Below are positions 41,195 to 51,597 of a stretch of 64,000 nt of DNA, in pieces. The stretch is from Protula sp. h YS-2021 (lineage: Eukaryota; Annelida; Polychaeta; Sabellida; Serpulidae). The notes beneath the pieces are model-generated. The model saw only the letters and a list, made by a program, of their open reading frames with translations, was not told the origin of the DNA and ran no database searches. The stretch lies in contig OX457029.1 of assembly GCA_949752745.1 (NCBI GenBank), forward strand, positions 14,005,051 to 14,069,050, given 5' to 3'. Each line of letters begins with the position of its first letter. Position 1 is the stretch's first letter. The position numbers and the translations under genes are program-made.

Positions 41195-41395
41195 TGGGCT
41201 ACCTGAACCACGACTGTGTGTGTTCGTGTTATAATAGCGAGAGTGCATGGTGCCGAAGTGTTCTGCATTGGGTTCGAGCACTTCTGGAAAGCTGAGCCAC
41301 GATTGTGTGTGTTTGTGTTATAATAGCGATAGCGCATGTTGCTGATGTGTTTGCATTGGTTTCGAGCACTTAAGGAAAGCCATGAGCCTCCCAGT
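41195..41395. repeat. Two-copy ~90-bp duplication
   Basis: The sequence 'ccacgactgtgtgtgttcgtgttataatagcg ... gggttcgagcacttctggaaagc' at about 41208-41294 is repeated, diverged, at about 41298-41384. Confidence 0.7.
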
Positions 41396-41784
41396 CTTGT
41401 GCGAATGCAATATAGAGCACCGAGCATCGTGATTTATCCCTATACTAAATAAATTATAAATCAACAACCAGGAATGTGGTCAGAGAAACATCGGAATACA
41501 ACTAAACATGTCAGTAAAAATTAAAAAAAAGACACAAAAACTCCCATAGGTCACAGGCCTATAAACACTTCAGAAGGCGTGAGAAGACTGAGTATCAGGG
41601 CGGTGCAAAGTGTGGTGTTTCAGAGAAGCGGCAACAGATGGAACCTATAACCAGCAGTTATCTTATAAAAATTGCTGGCATTTTCACGAAGTTAATACGG
41701 GAATTTCCAAATTTTTGTAGCTATCGTCAGTACTGGAGAAATGTAAGCTGCAGAAAGTCAGAGGCCACATTCTGCTTCAGAAGT

Positions 41785-42290
41785 CCACAGACACTGAGGA
41801 GGGCAATGCAGAAGTGCCCACAGAAGTGTCCATGATGAATTGAGCTATGTACAGAGAACGTCCACAGACACTGAGGAGGGCAATGCAGAAGTGCCCACAG
41901 AAATGTCCATGATGAATTGAGCTATATACAGAGAACGTCCACGGACACTGAGGAGGGCAATGCAGAAGTGCCCACAGAAGTGTCCATGATGAATTGAGCT
42001 ATGTACAGAGAACGTCCACAGACACTGAGGAGGGCAATGCAGAAGTGCCCACAGAAGTGTTAATGATGAATTGAGCTTTGTGCGGAGAACGTCCACAGAC
42101 ACTGAGGAGAGCAATGCAGAAGCGCCCACAGAAGTGTCCATGATGAATTGAGCTTTGTACGGAGAACGTCCACAGACACTGAGGAGGGCAATGCAGAAGT
42201 GTCCACAGAAGTGTCCATGATGAATTGAGCTATGTACAGAGAACGTCCACAGACACTGAGGAGGGCAATGCAGAAGTGCCACTCAAAGGA
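41785..42290. repeat. 77-bp satellite
   Basis: The word ccacag/ccacgg recurs at 41785, 41862, 41939, 42016, 42093, 42170 and 42247, exactly 77 bp apart, giving about 6.5 highly similar copies. The apparent 145-148-codon minus-strand frames are translations of this repeat and not genes. Confidence 0.96.
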
Positions 42291-43090
42291 AACACGCGAT
42301 GGTGAATTGAGGGAACGCCGGAAGCATAGTACTCTAAGTTTCATAGGATGGGCGGGATTTCTCCCTCCACCCCCATGGAAAATACCCCTCCCCGAATCAT
42401 TCCTTCCCCCTGTTTTGACAGCTGCTGAAAAAGACCTTTGCCAAACCCGGCATAAATACCCTATTCTTTTCTGTGGGATTTTTTTCAAGATGCTCCTCAC
42501 ACACATGAAAATGTGGGTCGTATGTAGAATGAATGATTATATTTTTGGCATGTGGGATGATCTGCTACACGAACCATTACCGAACCATTACACGAACCAA
42601 GGCACGACCGAATATTTTATCCCGTTACGCGTGACTTTACTTGGTTCTAAATCTGTTTTACTTTCATCTGTGTCTGTGTTTTTTTTTCTACATTTGATTT
42701 TAATGCTGATGCATCAGTCTGAAGGAAGATTCACAAGGAGTCGATTTTTGTTCCAGGTCAAATATTATTGTTCCTCTTGGCGTGCGTTTAGAGGAGGTGG
42801 CTCTGGGTTTACTCATGCATTAAGCGAAACAAATGAAAGTGGGATTCTTTTCTGACGCAACTGAGATGACAACATGGTATTTTAATGGAAACGAATCACA
42901 GTTGAACGCATTTTAGCAAACTTACTGGATATTTCCCAAGAACGGCGCATCACGGGGCTTTCAATGTATTTTTCACTAGAATAAACCAGTGAAATGAAGC
43001 AGCAGTTTTATTTATTATTGAATGAATGATCTACAAGACGAGTGGTCATTACAATACAGGGGAATAAAGTGAGGGAAATTGAGGGACCCT
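42291..43090. other. Intergenic DNA, nothing recognised
   Basis: The 207-codon + frame entering from the satellite (42232-42855) has no motif, begins in repeat sequence and shows no coding character. Confidence 0.5.
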
Positions 43091-43170
43091 CAGTATACCG
43101 GACACCTTGCTAAACCGGACAAACTAACTCAGTCAGTCCCGTGGGTGTCCGGTTTATTAAAGTGTTACTG
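43091..43170. mobile_element. Pogo/Tigger-like MITE
   Basis: An 80-bp sequence that starts cagtataccggacacc and ends ggtgtccggtttattaaagtgttactg. Its ends are inverted repeats sharing CAGTA/TACTG tips and a GGTGTCCGGTTTA-type core, as in short non-autonomous elements of the pogo branch of Tc1/mariner. It is too short to encode a transposase. Confidence 0.6.
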
Positions 43171-43799
43171 TGCCCTTAAGATTTAACGCAACCCTTAGCC
43201 TATTAGGAAAATTCTGTCAGAAAGAAGCGAGAAAAGTGGAGCAGTGACAGAAAGAAACTGGTCTCAAAGGCTCAGCTACCAGCTAAGAGAACTTTGTGGT
43301 TGCAATAGTTTCTGTTATCTAAATAGAGCCAAATTGACGGCTTTTTCATGTCTGTAAGGTTCTCTTTTCAAGAAACAAATTACGACAGGTTAGGCCTCTC
43401 TGTTTCAATTCTTCTCCCGTGGAGATTTTTTTTGTTTAAGCTGAAATCAAACTAACGCCGCTTCAGACATGATGGAAGGAAAGTAAAGATGATAAATGAA
43501 GTGCATACGAGGCTGATTAAGGGCTGTGGATACGCAAGAGTTACCAACCAAGTGAAATGAAATAGGAGGTCAAATCGATCTGACATCGACGAAGGAGAAC
43601 AAATGTCATGAAGACAGCGCAAAGGTCTGCGCAACGAGAAGCGGGAATAGTCATTCCCTGTCTTCTCTCCATGCAGAAAATAGCAGTAGTTCTGGTACAG
43701 TGGTGCCCCTCTAAAAGACCACCCTTGAGCTCAGGCTACATCTACATTTCACGATCGCTTTAGCGCAGCTGTTTGCTAAAGTCATCAACCTAAAAGAGA
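43171..43799. other. Intergenic DNA, nothing recognised except a possible TIR
   Basis: Non-coding. The stretch tacagtggtgcccctctaaaa near 43697 resembles a solitary Tc1/mariner end, but no partner was found nearby. Confidence 0.4.
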
Positions 43800-44055
43800 G
43801 TGAAGCGGGTGGTTACAATATATTTAGTTGTGACAACACATAATGTGATCACAACATAGTAAGGTGTGACCACCCACAATGTGGTCACAGCATATTAAGC
43901 TGGGACAAAACAATGCAGTCACAACATATCAAGTTGTGACAACACACAATGGGGTCACAACATATTAAGTTGTGACCATGCATGATGTGGTCACAACATA
44001 ATATGTTGTGACCACATCATGTATGGTCACATATTATGTTGCGACCACACACAAA
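43800..44055. repeat. Palindromic tandem repeat around 'gtggtcacaacat'
   Basis: Alternating direct and inverted copies of gtggtcacaacatatta with a period near 37 bp. The best copy is a perfect 20-bp inverted repeat, catgatgtggtcacaacata (43981-44000) facing its complement (44002-44021) across a single base. Confidence 0.9.
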
Positions 44056-44699
44056 AATATGGAAGCAAATTCCCAGCAAAAGACAGCTATAGAGAAATTA
44101 ATTGAGCGAAAAATGCTTCGGACTGCTAAGAAATGATTTTTTTTCTCTTAATTTTAAAAGAAGATTAAGAAGATGTAACCCATACACCAGCTGTTACTGC
44201 AAAACATTTGTTTGAGTTAAGTTAAAATATGCATGTGGGAACACCTTGACAACTTTTAGCTACCAAATTTGATTCATATTCTGCCGAGTCTCAGTCGAGT
44301 TCCTAAATTGACAGTTACCTTGGGTTTAACTGTATACAGTCAAACAATTGCTCAAATAAGCAACAGGAAAACAATTTGAAATGTGACTTGTTCAAATATT
44401 AAATCACTGCTAACTATCATGCGATTAGGCATTTCATTGACTCATTACATTATTATTCATTGCTCAAGCGCAAAATGACGCCAAATGACTTTACCATTAT
44501 TTGCCTTTGTCCAAAGTGATTTTTTACTTGAATGGTGAAGGGCCGCCTGATTGGTTTGTGCCATTTTCTTCTCATTTCAATGATCTCCCTGAGTCATACA
44601 ATGCACCATTATTTCGCTATAAATTGCATTTCTTCTTGTATTCTGCCAAACCTTTCTCAGAAAGGACCGTTTCCCCTTTCTTACGCGTCCGCCACACAC
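44056..44699. other. Intergenic DNA, nothing recognised
   Basis: AT-rich spacer. The 181-codon + frame that starts at 44501 runs into the adjacent minisatellite and carries no domain. Confidence 0.5.
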
Positions 44700-45000
44700 A
44701 GTGCCGTATACAGAGGGGATGTTGTCAGGCGGGACGGCCCATCCCGCAACCCCCCCACCCACCCCCGATAACACGTACTACAGGATACAGCGGGGATGTT
44801 GTCAGGCGGGACGGTCCACCCCCCACACCCCCCCCCCATTACACTACCGTATACAGAGGGGATGTTGTCAGCCGGTACGGTCCACCCCACCCCGATCACA
44901 CTGCGGGACACAGAAAGGATGTTGTCAGCCGGGACGGTCCACCCCGCACCCCCTCCCCCCCCCCGATTACACTACCGGATACAGAGGGGACTAATGCCAG
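44700..45000. repeat. C-rich minisatellite, ~60-72-bp units
   Basis: About four units of 'atacagaggggatgttgtcaggcgggacggtccacccc' followed by a C-rich spacer of variable length. Confidence 0.9.
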
Positions 45001-45455
45001 CACCATATCCATCGCAGACAAGTCACGAGCCCCGAACCCTACATAACACTGACACAAGCCCCGCAACCCTGCATACCACTGATGCGAGCCCGAGGCAATG
45101 CATACCATTAATACGAGCCCGGAAGCCTCTCATATAGCATTGACGCGAGCCCCGAAGCCCTGCATATCATTGACACGAGCCCCAAAACCTTGCATACCAT
45201 TGACACGAGCCCCGAAGCCCTGCATATCATTGACACGAGCCCCGAGGCCCGACATACCATTGATACAAGCCCCGCAGCCCTGCATACCACTGACGCGAGC
45301 CCCAAAACCTTGCATACCGTTGACATGAGCCCCGAAACCTGCATACCAATTGACACGAGCCCCAAAACCTTGCATACCATTGACACGAGCCCCGAAGCCC
45401 TGCATATCATGACACGAGCCCCGAAGCCTTGCATACCATTGACACCGTCCGTGGA
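45001..45455. repeat. 30-bp minisatellite
   Basis: About fourteen diverged direct copies of a 30-bp unit such as cattgacacgagccccgaagccctgcatat. The multiple-of-three period keeps frames open on both strands, which explains the repetitive 'proteins' here. Confidence 0.93.
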
Positions 45456-46300
45456 TAGCAAAACTAAAACAAAATCAGCAAAATCAAGAAAAAAAAACTT
45501 TCATTTTTCACTGGAATCTCAGACTTTCAGTTGTAATTTTAAAATATTGCATACACCGTGTGACTAACTTTTACCAAAAAAATCAAAACTCACTTTCGTT
45601 GCTTTGTTTTATTTTGTACTGCGATAGGTGGCCTCATGAAGAATTTACAATTCGAAAGCAAATAATCTGTGTGATGTGACCCCTCCCATGAGAAGGGCAG
45701 GGGTCACTTTCCTAAAACTGGTTATCATGTGTATCCATGACTTTTTAAAAATAACCCCTAATCACAGATTGTCAAGTTTAAAATAATACCCCCTATTAAA
45801 CGAAACACGGAGTGCAGTTCCAAAGGAACCCCCTCCCCCTCCTCACCCCTCTTTTGTGGGAAGTGCGGAGTGCTGAATGGAAAATTACTCCCCTTTTCGT
45901 AAAATTTGCACTCCATGCGGATCGCGTCTTGCTTTAAAGCTACCCCTTTTTCTCAGCTTTTTTTTTTTTTGGAACACGTATGGGAACACGTATGATACAA
46001 GCTTCTCCCTCGGGGACTTTTTGTTAATTCGTAAAAGAGATATTTCAATAGATTGCAGCTAAAGTCACTCTAATTTAAACCCATTAAGATAAAGCATTTA
46101 TCGCAGTTGTAGTTGTAATTTAAAAGGACATCCAGGTTCGCTTTTATATTTCCATCTAAATCCCTAGATCCATCACGCATCTGATGTTAAGTTGACACCT
46201 TTATCATTTCCATGAAAAGGTGCCAGCCTCTCTCCTCTAAGCTCTTAACCGTTAGCTCTGGATCTTTTGCCTGAGGGAACGACTGTCTCAATGGTTTTTA
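45456..46300. other. Intergenic DNA up to the assembly gap
   Basis: No gene seen. A T run lies at 45959-45971, followed by a duplicated gggaacacgtatg. Confidence 0.5.
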
Positions 46301-46500
46301 NNNNNNNNNNNNNNNNNNNNNNNNNNNNNNNNNNNNNNNNNNNNNNNNNNNNNNNNNNNNNNNNNNNNNNNNNNNNNNNNNNNNNNNNNNNNNNNNNNNN
46401 NNNNNNNNNNNNNNNNNNNNNNNNNNNNNNNNNNNNNNNNNNNNNNNNNNNNNNNNNNNNNNNNNNNNNNNNNNNNNNNNNNNNNNNNNNNNNNNNNNNN
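46301..46500. other. Assembly gap (200 N)
   Basis: Exactly 200 unknown bases, a conventional fixed-length scaffold gap, so the true distance is not known. It directly abuts poly-C repeats, a likely cause of the break. Confidence 0.99.
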
Positions 46501-46645
46501 CCCTGGTAGAGAATCAAATATTATGGGACCCCCCCCCCCCCTCGGGACATACTATGGACCGACCCCCCCCCCCCCTCGGGACATACTATGGACCGACCCC
46601 CCCCCCCCTCGGGACATACTATGGACCGACCCCCCCCCCCCCCCC
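46501..46645. repeat. Poly-C-spaced minisatellite left of the Polinton
   Basis: Three units of ctcgggacatactatggaccga, each followed by a run of 10-15 C, preceded by one unit ccctggtagagaatcaaatattatggga plus a C run. Both unit types recur in inverted orientation to the right of the Polinton at 62055-62140. Confidence 0.85.
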
Positions 46646-46998
46646 TCCCGGCTACTTTTTACGCCGCTGGCTCACGGCTCACCGTCAGTAGTATAAAAAG
46701 CTCGGGTTGACACCACTCTAATCATTGCATTGCCAAACCATCATGGACCAACCATAGTATGTAATTCAGCACTCCTATAAGAGCACCTTGTCTGTGCACA
46801 TATGTATCATTCAAGCTCTGGCTGCCGTTGGTTACACATGGGAAAACAGTTGCTCTTACCTATTGTGTTGTGCTATGCTGTTGAAGAACAAGTGAAACGT
46901 TAGTTATTCATTGGAAAAGAGAAGTGAAAGATTTGGTTATTCTTTGGAAAAGGGAAGTGCAAGATTGGAAGACAAATTAACCAATGACTTGTGGTAAG

Positions 46999-47000
<2 letters not shown>
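46646..47000. other. Left flank of the Polinton
   Basis: Non-coding. It includes accatagtatgtaattcagcac near 46750, a diverged copy of the right-flank repeat, and a duplicated 'ggttattctttggaaaagggaagtg' type unit (46905-46965). It ends at the T41 tract. Confidence 0.5.
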
Positions 47001-47041
<41 letters not shown>

Positions 47042-47044
<3 letters not shown>

Positions 47045-47722
47045 CTGAGAAATTTAAGAGTGCACTCGTACAGAGTTGTGAGGGGGAAAACCGATCAATA
47101 ATTTCAGAGTGCGCTCGAGTCTGGGAACAATCAATAAATTTGAGAAGGAATGGGATTTTCCCTACGTTAAGTCCAATGTTATGTTTTAAGTTATAGTAGT
47201 TGGAAAAATGACACTTCTAAAACACATTTAACAAATGTAGTTTTTTAACACCATATAATATATAAAATAAGTTTGAACATTTTAGCATGCTACTTATTTG
47301 AATATTCTAAAGTCATAGTAGTGGAAAAATGGTGGTTCTAGACCAATTTTAACAAATTTTGTTTTTTGACAAAATATTATGTATAAAATAAGTTTAAACA
47401 TTTTACCATGGTGTAGTAGGGTAAAAATGAGGGTTTTAGACCAACTTTAAAAAATTTTGTTTTTTGACAAAATATGATGTATAAAATAAGTTTGAACATT
47501 TTATCATGATGTAGTAGGGTAAAAATGAGGGTTCTAGACCAACTTTAACAAATTTTGTTTTTTTGACAAAATATGATGTAGAAAATAAGTTTGAACATTT
47601 TACTATGGTGTAGTAGGGTAAAAATCAGGGTTCTAATCCAAAATTTAATTTTCTTTGAAAATATATTATGCTTTTCTTTTCTTAATGCTTTCAGGTATCG
47701 TCAGAACACATCGCTCTCCGCT
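47042..47722 (+). repeat. Polinton left terminal inverted repeat
   Basis: About 680 bp that match the right end in reverse complement, with the inner limit at ...catcgctctccgct (47722). It contains about five tandem units near 97 bp, each with a 'gtagtagggtaaaaatgagggttctagacc' core, and outer units with 'gagtgcactc' and 'attgatcgg'. The TIR holds no long frame. Confidence 0.9.
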
Positions 47723-47751
47723 AGATGTCTCTGCAATACATGTCTAGGTGG

Positions 47752-47759
47752 TATAAATA
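47752..47759 (+). promoter_or_regulatory. TATA box for the DNA polymerase gene
   Basis: TATAAATA just inside the TIR, 66 bp upstream of the polymerase ATG (47818). It is followed 30-35 bp later by tatcagttt, a plausible initiator. The spacing would give a very short unspliced 5' UTR. Confidence 0.55.
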
Positions 47760-47817
47760 GGATGAGTGAGACCTACATTTCATCATATCAGTTTAGGCAA
47801 TTGACGTGACAACAACA

Positions 47818-50800
47818 ATGGCATCTAATTCAGACACATTAGTCATCTGTCATGATTGTAATGTGACATTTCCATCTCATGAATTGTTCGTAGCACATAC
47901 ATGCAAACGAGCTAAGATGAAACGTGCTAATGAAGAGCTTGTTGAGATGATTGAAGCCAAGAGACGAAAGACGGTACAAGATGGTGTTTTCAGACCTCAT
48001 CCAGTCCTCTGCTGTGAATGCATTAAAATATTTCCATCTATGGATACATTTGAGGCACATGCATGCATACCAGCTGAGATGGAAAATGCGTCTCATGAAG
48101 AACATGTTTCACAGAAAGAAAAAACAGGACAAGTAGGGAGAGGTAGAAGGGTTAGTCTGGGAGAAAACGCACAGGAAAGACGATTTGAGTCTGAGGATGG
48201 ATCGGATTTACTGCTTGAAATGCGACAACAAGAGAACCGTATCAAGACACATTTGTTGGAGACCTTAAACTATGGAATGAAATGGTACATTGTCGTTCAT
48301 GCACGTTTCAAGAAACTGACAGCGAATGCTGAAGGTGTTATGGTAGAACAAGTGGATAATTCATTTATCAGCAGTCCAACATATACAGCATACAACCCAG
48401 CAGATATTGAGCAGGACTTGCCAGACGCCTATAAAGAATTGTTTACTAAGTTTGATGAACATGAGCGACAAGGCTCTGGCTGGGTATTGGATAACATACT
48501 ATACATTGAAGTACATACAGCTACGTCAGCGCCACTGGATGCGAGTAGTTTTATTCCACTGCCGAAGAAAGTGAAGAATACATTAGGTGTGTTAAACATT
48601 CAGAATAAAGACAATAAATGTTTCTTATGGTCTGTACTGGCTCACCTTCACCCTTCAACAAATGTAAACCCAGAGCGTGTACATCAATACAAGCTATTTG
48701 AGAACGAATTGAAGGTGGAAGGCATGACATTTCCAACACCGATTACAGACATTCCAAAGTTTGAAAAGGAGAATGATGTGTCCATTAACGTGTTTGGATA
48801 TGAACATGATGTCGTTGTTCCCATACAACTCAGTCGAAACACCAGCGCCAACAGCGCGAGAGAAATCAACTTGCTTTTGATTAGCAATGACAAGACAAGA
48901 CATTATTGCCTCATCAAGAATTTCAGCAGACTGATGGCTTATCGATCAAAGCATAATGGTGCAGCTTTTTATTGTTTCAACTGTCTTCACGGGTTTATGC
49001 GACAAGAGCTTTTAGATGAACATCGTGAAGTGTGTGGCAAGCATGGCGCGCAACGTTTATCATTTCCCAAGGAACCATTCGTTAAGTTTAAGAATGTAGC
49101 CAAACAACAGCGAGCACCGTTTGTGATTTATGCAGACTTTGAATGTTTCACGCAAAAGCATGAAGAAGAAGACAAGTATCAACATCATCGTCCAAACAGC
49201 TTTGCCTATGTGGTTGTCAGCCAGTATGATACACGTGCACCAATCGTGTATCGAGGAGACAATGCTGTAAAGGTCTTTTTAGACCATATGTTGAATGAAC
49301 GTGATCGTATTGTACGTGGTTTAGAGCGACCAAAGGAAATGGTGATGACTCGCGAAGACAAAGAGAATTTTAAGAACGCTGTTGATTGCTACATTTGTCA
49401 TGAACCTCTAGGAGCAGATCGTGTGAGAGATCATGACCATATCAATGGCAAATATCGTGGAGCAGCGCACAATGAATGCAACTTACAATTCCGACTTAGA
49501 AAGGATCAGCAAGGGGATAAAGATTCTTTTATCATTCCTGTGTTTTTCCACAATTTGCGAGGCTATGACAGTCACCTTATCATGGAGGAAATTGGAAAAT
49601 TCAAAGATGAAACGATTACAGTCATTCCCAACACCATTGAGAAATATATTGCATTCACCATGAGCAATCTGAAATTTACAGACAGCTTTCAGTTCATGAG
49701 TACTTCTCTACAGAAGTTGGTATCCAACCTAGCGGCAGAAGGGAAAGACAACTTTTATAACATGACGTCACACATTCACAATAGTGACCAACAAGATTTA
49801 CTGTTGAGAAAGGGCGTATACCCTTATGATTACGTGGATGAGCCATCCAAGTTTGCTGAAACACAACTGCCGTCCAAGGACAAGTTTTACAGTCTGCTCA
49901 GTGAAGAAGACATTAGCGATGAGGATTATGCGCATGCGCAGAAGGTGTGGGAGACATTCAACTGTACAACATTTGGCGAATACCATGACTTGTACCTGAA
50001 ATCAGATGTGTTGCTGCTGGCTGACGTGTTTGAAAACTTTCGTCACGTATGTCTCAACACATATGAATTGGATCCTGCTCACTACTATACAGCACCAGGA
50101 CTGTCGTGGGATGCAATGTTGAAAGCGACAAAGGTGAAGTTGGAATTGATCAATGACATTGACATGTACCAAATGGTTGAGCAAGGCATACGTGGAGGAA
50201 TATCCGTGATCACACACAAGTATGCGAAAGCGAATAATCCCTACGTAGCAGATTACAATTCTGAGATACCAAACAACTATTTGATGTACCTCGACGCAAA
50301 CAACTTGTATGGTTGGGCCATGTCACAAAGCATGCCACAAAGAGGATTTATGTGGGTGAGCGAGCCAGAATCCATTGACTTCATGGATGTGGATGAAGAT
50401 GACGACATTGGATTCATTTTGGAAGTGGATTTAGAATATCCAAATTCAATCCATGATCATCATAATCACTACCCAGTGGCTCCAGAACGGAAATGTGTAA
50501 AAGTTGAAGAATTGTCAGAGTACAGTCAGAAGCTGCGGAAAGATCTAAACATGAAAGAGAAATCCAGTGAAAAGCTCATTCCTAACTTGTCTGACAAGAA
50601 GAAATATGTACTTCATTACAGGAATTTGCAACAGTACGTCTCACTGGGGTTGAAAGTCACTAAAGTACATCGCGCCATCATGTTTGAACAGAGCAAATGG
50701 TTGGCAAAATACATTACCTTGAACACGGAAAAGAGAAAATTGGCCAAGAACCCATTTGAGAAAGACTTCTTCAAACTGATGAACAACTCGGTGTTTGGCA

Positions 50801-51540
50801 AAACCATGGAAAATGTGAGAAAGCGAATCAATGTTGAACTTGTTCACAAGGAAAAGCGGTTTAAGAAACTTGTGGCCAAACCTTCTTTCCACAAATTCAA
50901 AATTTTCAACGAAGATTTGACCGCGATACATTTACGCAAAGTGGATTTGCTTCTGGATAAACCCATTCAAGTTGGTTTTACCATTCTCGACCTCAGCAAA
51001 GTGCTTATGTTCAACTTTCATTACAACTACATCATGGTCAAGTATCCCAATGCCAAGTTGTTGTTCAGCGACACCGACAGTCTATGTTACGACATAGAAA
51101 CGGAAGATATCTACAAGGATATGCAGCAAGATGCTGACCTGTTCGACACAAGTGACTATCCGCCAGATCACTTCCTACATTCCAACGTGAACAAAAAAGT
51201 GCTTGGGAAAATGAAGGATGAGACGGCAGGCGTCCCTATTGAAGAGTTTGTTGGACTCAGACCGAAAATGTACAGTTTATTGTGCGGTGGGAAAGAAAAA
51301 CATACAGCTAAAGGCATCACTCAAGCTTGTCAAAGACGCATTAAACATGTGCAGTATAGAGACAGTTTGTTTAAGAAAACTCAAACGATGGCTACAGGAC
51401 ACATTATCCGAAGTCATAGTCACCAGCTTTTCTCGGAGAAGTTGAGGAAAGTAGCCCTCTCCCCATATGACGACAAGCGATATGTGATGAGTGATGGCTA
51501 TTCCACCTTAGCGCATGGACATTACAAGGCTATGGTATAA
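47818..51540 (+). CDS. polB: Protein-primed DNA polymerase B of a Polinton
   Basis: A 1240-residue replicative polymerase; the start is the first ATG after a TATA box. In order: two Cys/His modules (CHDCN...HTC about 10-27 and CCECI...HAC); a region with DNKCFLWS (about 263-270) and RHYCLIKN (about 360-367); a third Cys/His module (FYCFNC about 385). Exonuclease motifs follow: I YADFEC (about 438), II HNLRGYD (about 579), III YLKSD (about 726). Between I and II is an endonuclease VII-like zinc module, CYICHEP...RDHDH..GKYRGAAHNEC (523-555). Polymerase motifs are A LDANNLYGWAM (about 825), B KLMNNSVFGKTM (about 986) and C SDTDS (about 1084). All catalytic acidic residues are present. Length and order fit Polinton PolB. 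Confidence 0.96.
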   Translation: MASNSDTLVICHDCNVTFPSHELFVAHTCKRAKMKRANEELVEMIEAKRRKTVQDGVFRPHPVLCCECIKIFPSMDTFEAHACIPAEMENASHEEHVSQKEKTGQVGRGRRVSLGENAQERRFESEDGSDLLLEMRQQENRIKTHLLETLNYGMKWYIVVHARFKKLTANAEGVMVEQVDNSFISSPTYTAYNPADIEQDLPDAYKELFTKFDEHERQGSGWVLDNILYIEVHTATSAPLDASSFIPLPKKVKNTLGVLNIQNKDNKCFLWSVLAHLHPSTNVNPERVHQYKLFENELKVEGMTFPTPITDIPKFEKENDVSINVFGYEHDVVVPIQLSRNTSANSAREINLLLISNDKTRHYCLIKNFSRLMAYRSKHNGAAFYCFNCLHGFMRQELLDEHREVCGKHGAQRLSFPKEPFVKFKNVAKQQRAPFVIYADFECFTQKHEEEDKYQHHRPNSFAYVVVSQYDTRAPIVYRGDNAVKVFLDHMLNERDRIVRGLERPKEMVMTREDKENFKNAVDCYICHEPLGADRVRDHDHINGKYRGAAHNECNLQFRLRKDQQGDKDSFIIPVFFHNLRGYDSHLIMEEIGKFKDETITVIPNTIEKYIAFTMSNLKFTDSFQFMSTSLQKLVSNLAAEGKDNFYNMTSHIHNSDQQDLLLRKGVYPYDYVDEPSKFAETQLPSKDKFYSLLSEEDISDEDYAHAQKVWETFNCTTFGEYHDLYLKSDVLLLADVFENFRHVCLNTYELDPAHYYTAPGLSWDAMLKATKVKLELINDIDMYQMVEQGIRGGISVITHKYAKANNPYVADYNSEIPNNYLMYLDANNLYGWAMSQSMPQRGFMWVSEPESIDFMDVDEDDDIGFILEVDLEYPNSIHDHHNHYPVAPERKCVKVEELSEYSQKLRKDLNMKEKSSEKLIPNLSDKKKYVLHYRNLQQYVSLGLKVTKVHRAIMFEQSKWLAKYITLNTEKRKLAKNPFEKDFFKLMNNSVFGKTMENVRKRINVELVHKEKRFKKLVAKPSFHKFKIFNEDLTAIHLRKVDLLLDKPIQVGFTILDLSKVLMFNFHYNYIMVKYPNAKLLFSDTDSLCYDIETEDIYKDMQQDADLFDTSDYPPDHFLHSNVNKKVLGKMKDETAGVPIEEFVGLRPKMYSLLCGGKEKHTAKGITQACQRRIKHVQYRDSLFKKTQTMATGHIIRSHSHQLFSEKLRKVALSPYDDKRYVMSDGYSTLAHGHYKAMV

Positions 51541-51550
51541 AAGGGGGAGG
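51536..51550 (+). promoter_or_regulatory. TATA box overlapping the polymerase stop codon
   Basis: TATAAAAGGGGGAGG, with the polymerase TAA stop at 51538-51540 inside it. It closely resembles the adenovirus major late TATA region (TATAAAAGGGGG). The next ATG lies 62 bp after the box starts, which suits a separate promoter for the small-protein cluster downstream. Confidence 0.6.
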
Positions 51551-51597
51551 TCCTCCAACGGAAGAGTTATTTGAGGTGTGAACATTGAAGTGTTAAC

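Noticed and set aside
41845..42506. Two long minus-strand frames with repeated ALLHCPPQCLWTF-type segments
   Set aside because: They arise from the 77-bp satellite read in different phases; the repeat period is not a multiple of three, and copies differ as satellite DNA does.
42232..42855. 207-codon + frame
   Set aside because: It begins in satellite sequence, shows no domain and crosses low-complexity DNA.
44501..45137. Proline-rich frames of up to 181 codons
   Set aside because: They follow the C-rich minisatellite; the proline content reflects C runs.
45001..45455. CRISPR-like appearance of 30-bp direct repeats
   Set aside because: The units are contiguous and diverged, with no unique spacers, and the context is animal DNA. 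It is a minisatellite.
47001..47041. T41 tract as the poly(A) tail of an inverted retrotransposon
   Set aside because: No reverse transcriptase or LINE/SINE body adjoins it, and a mirrored A35 tract sits at the other end of the Polinton, so it is more likely linked to that element or a simple homopolymer.
47806..47817. Polymerase start four codons earlier
   Set aside because: The codon is GTG; the first ATG (47818) fits the TATA box and eukaryotic initiation.
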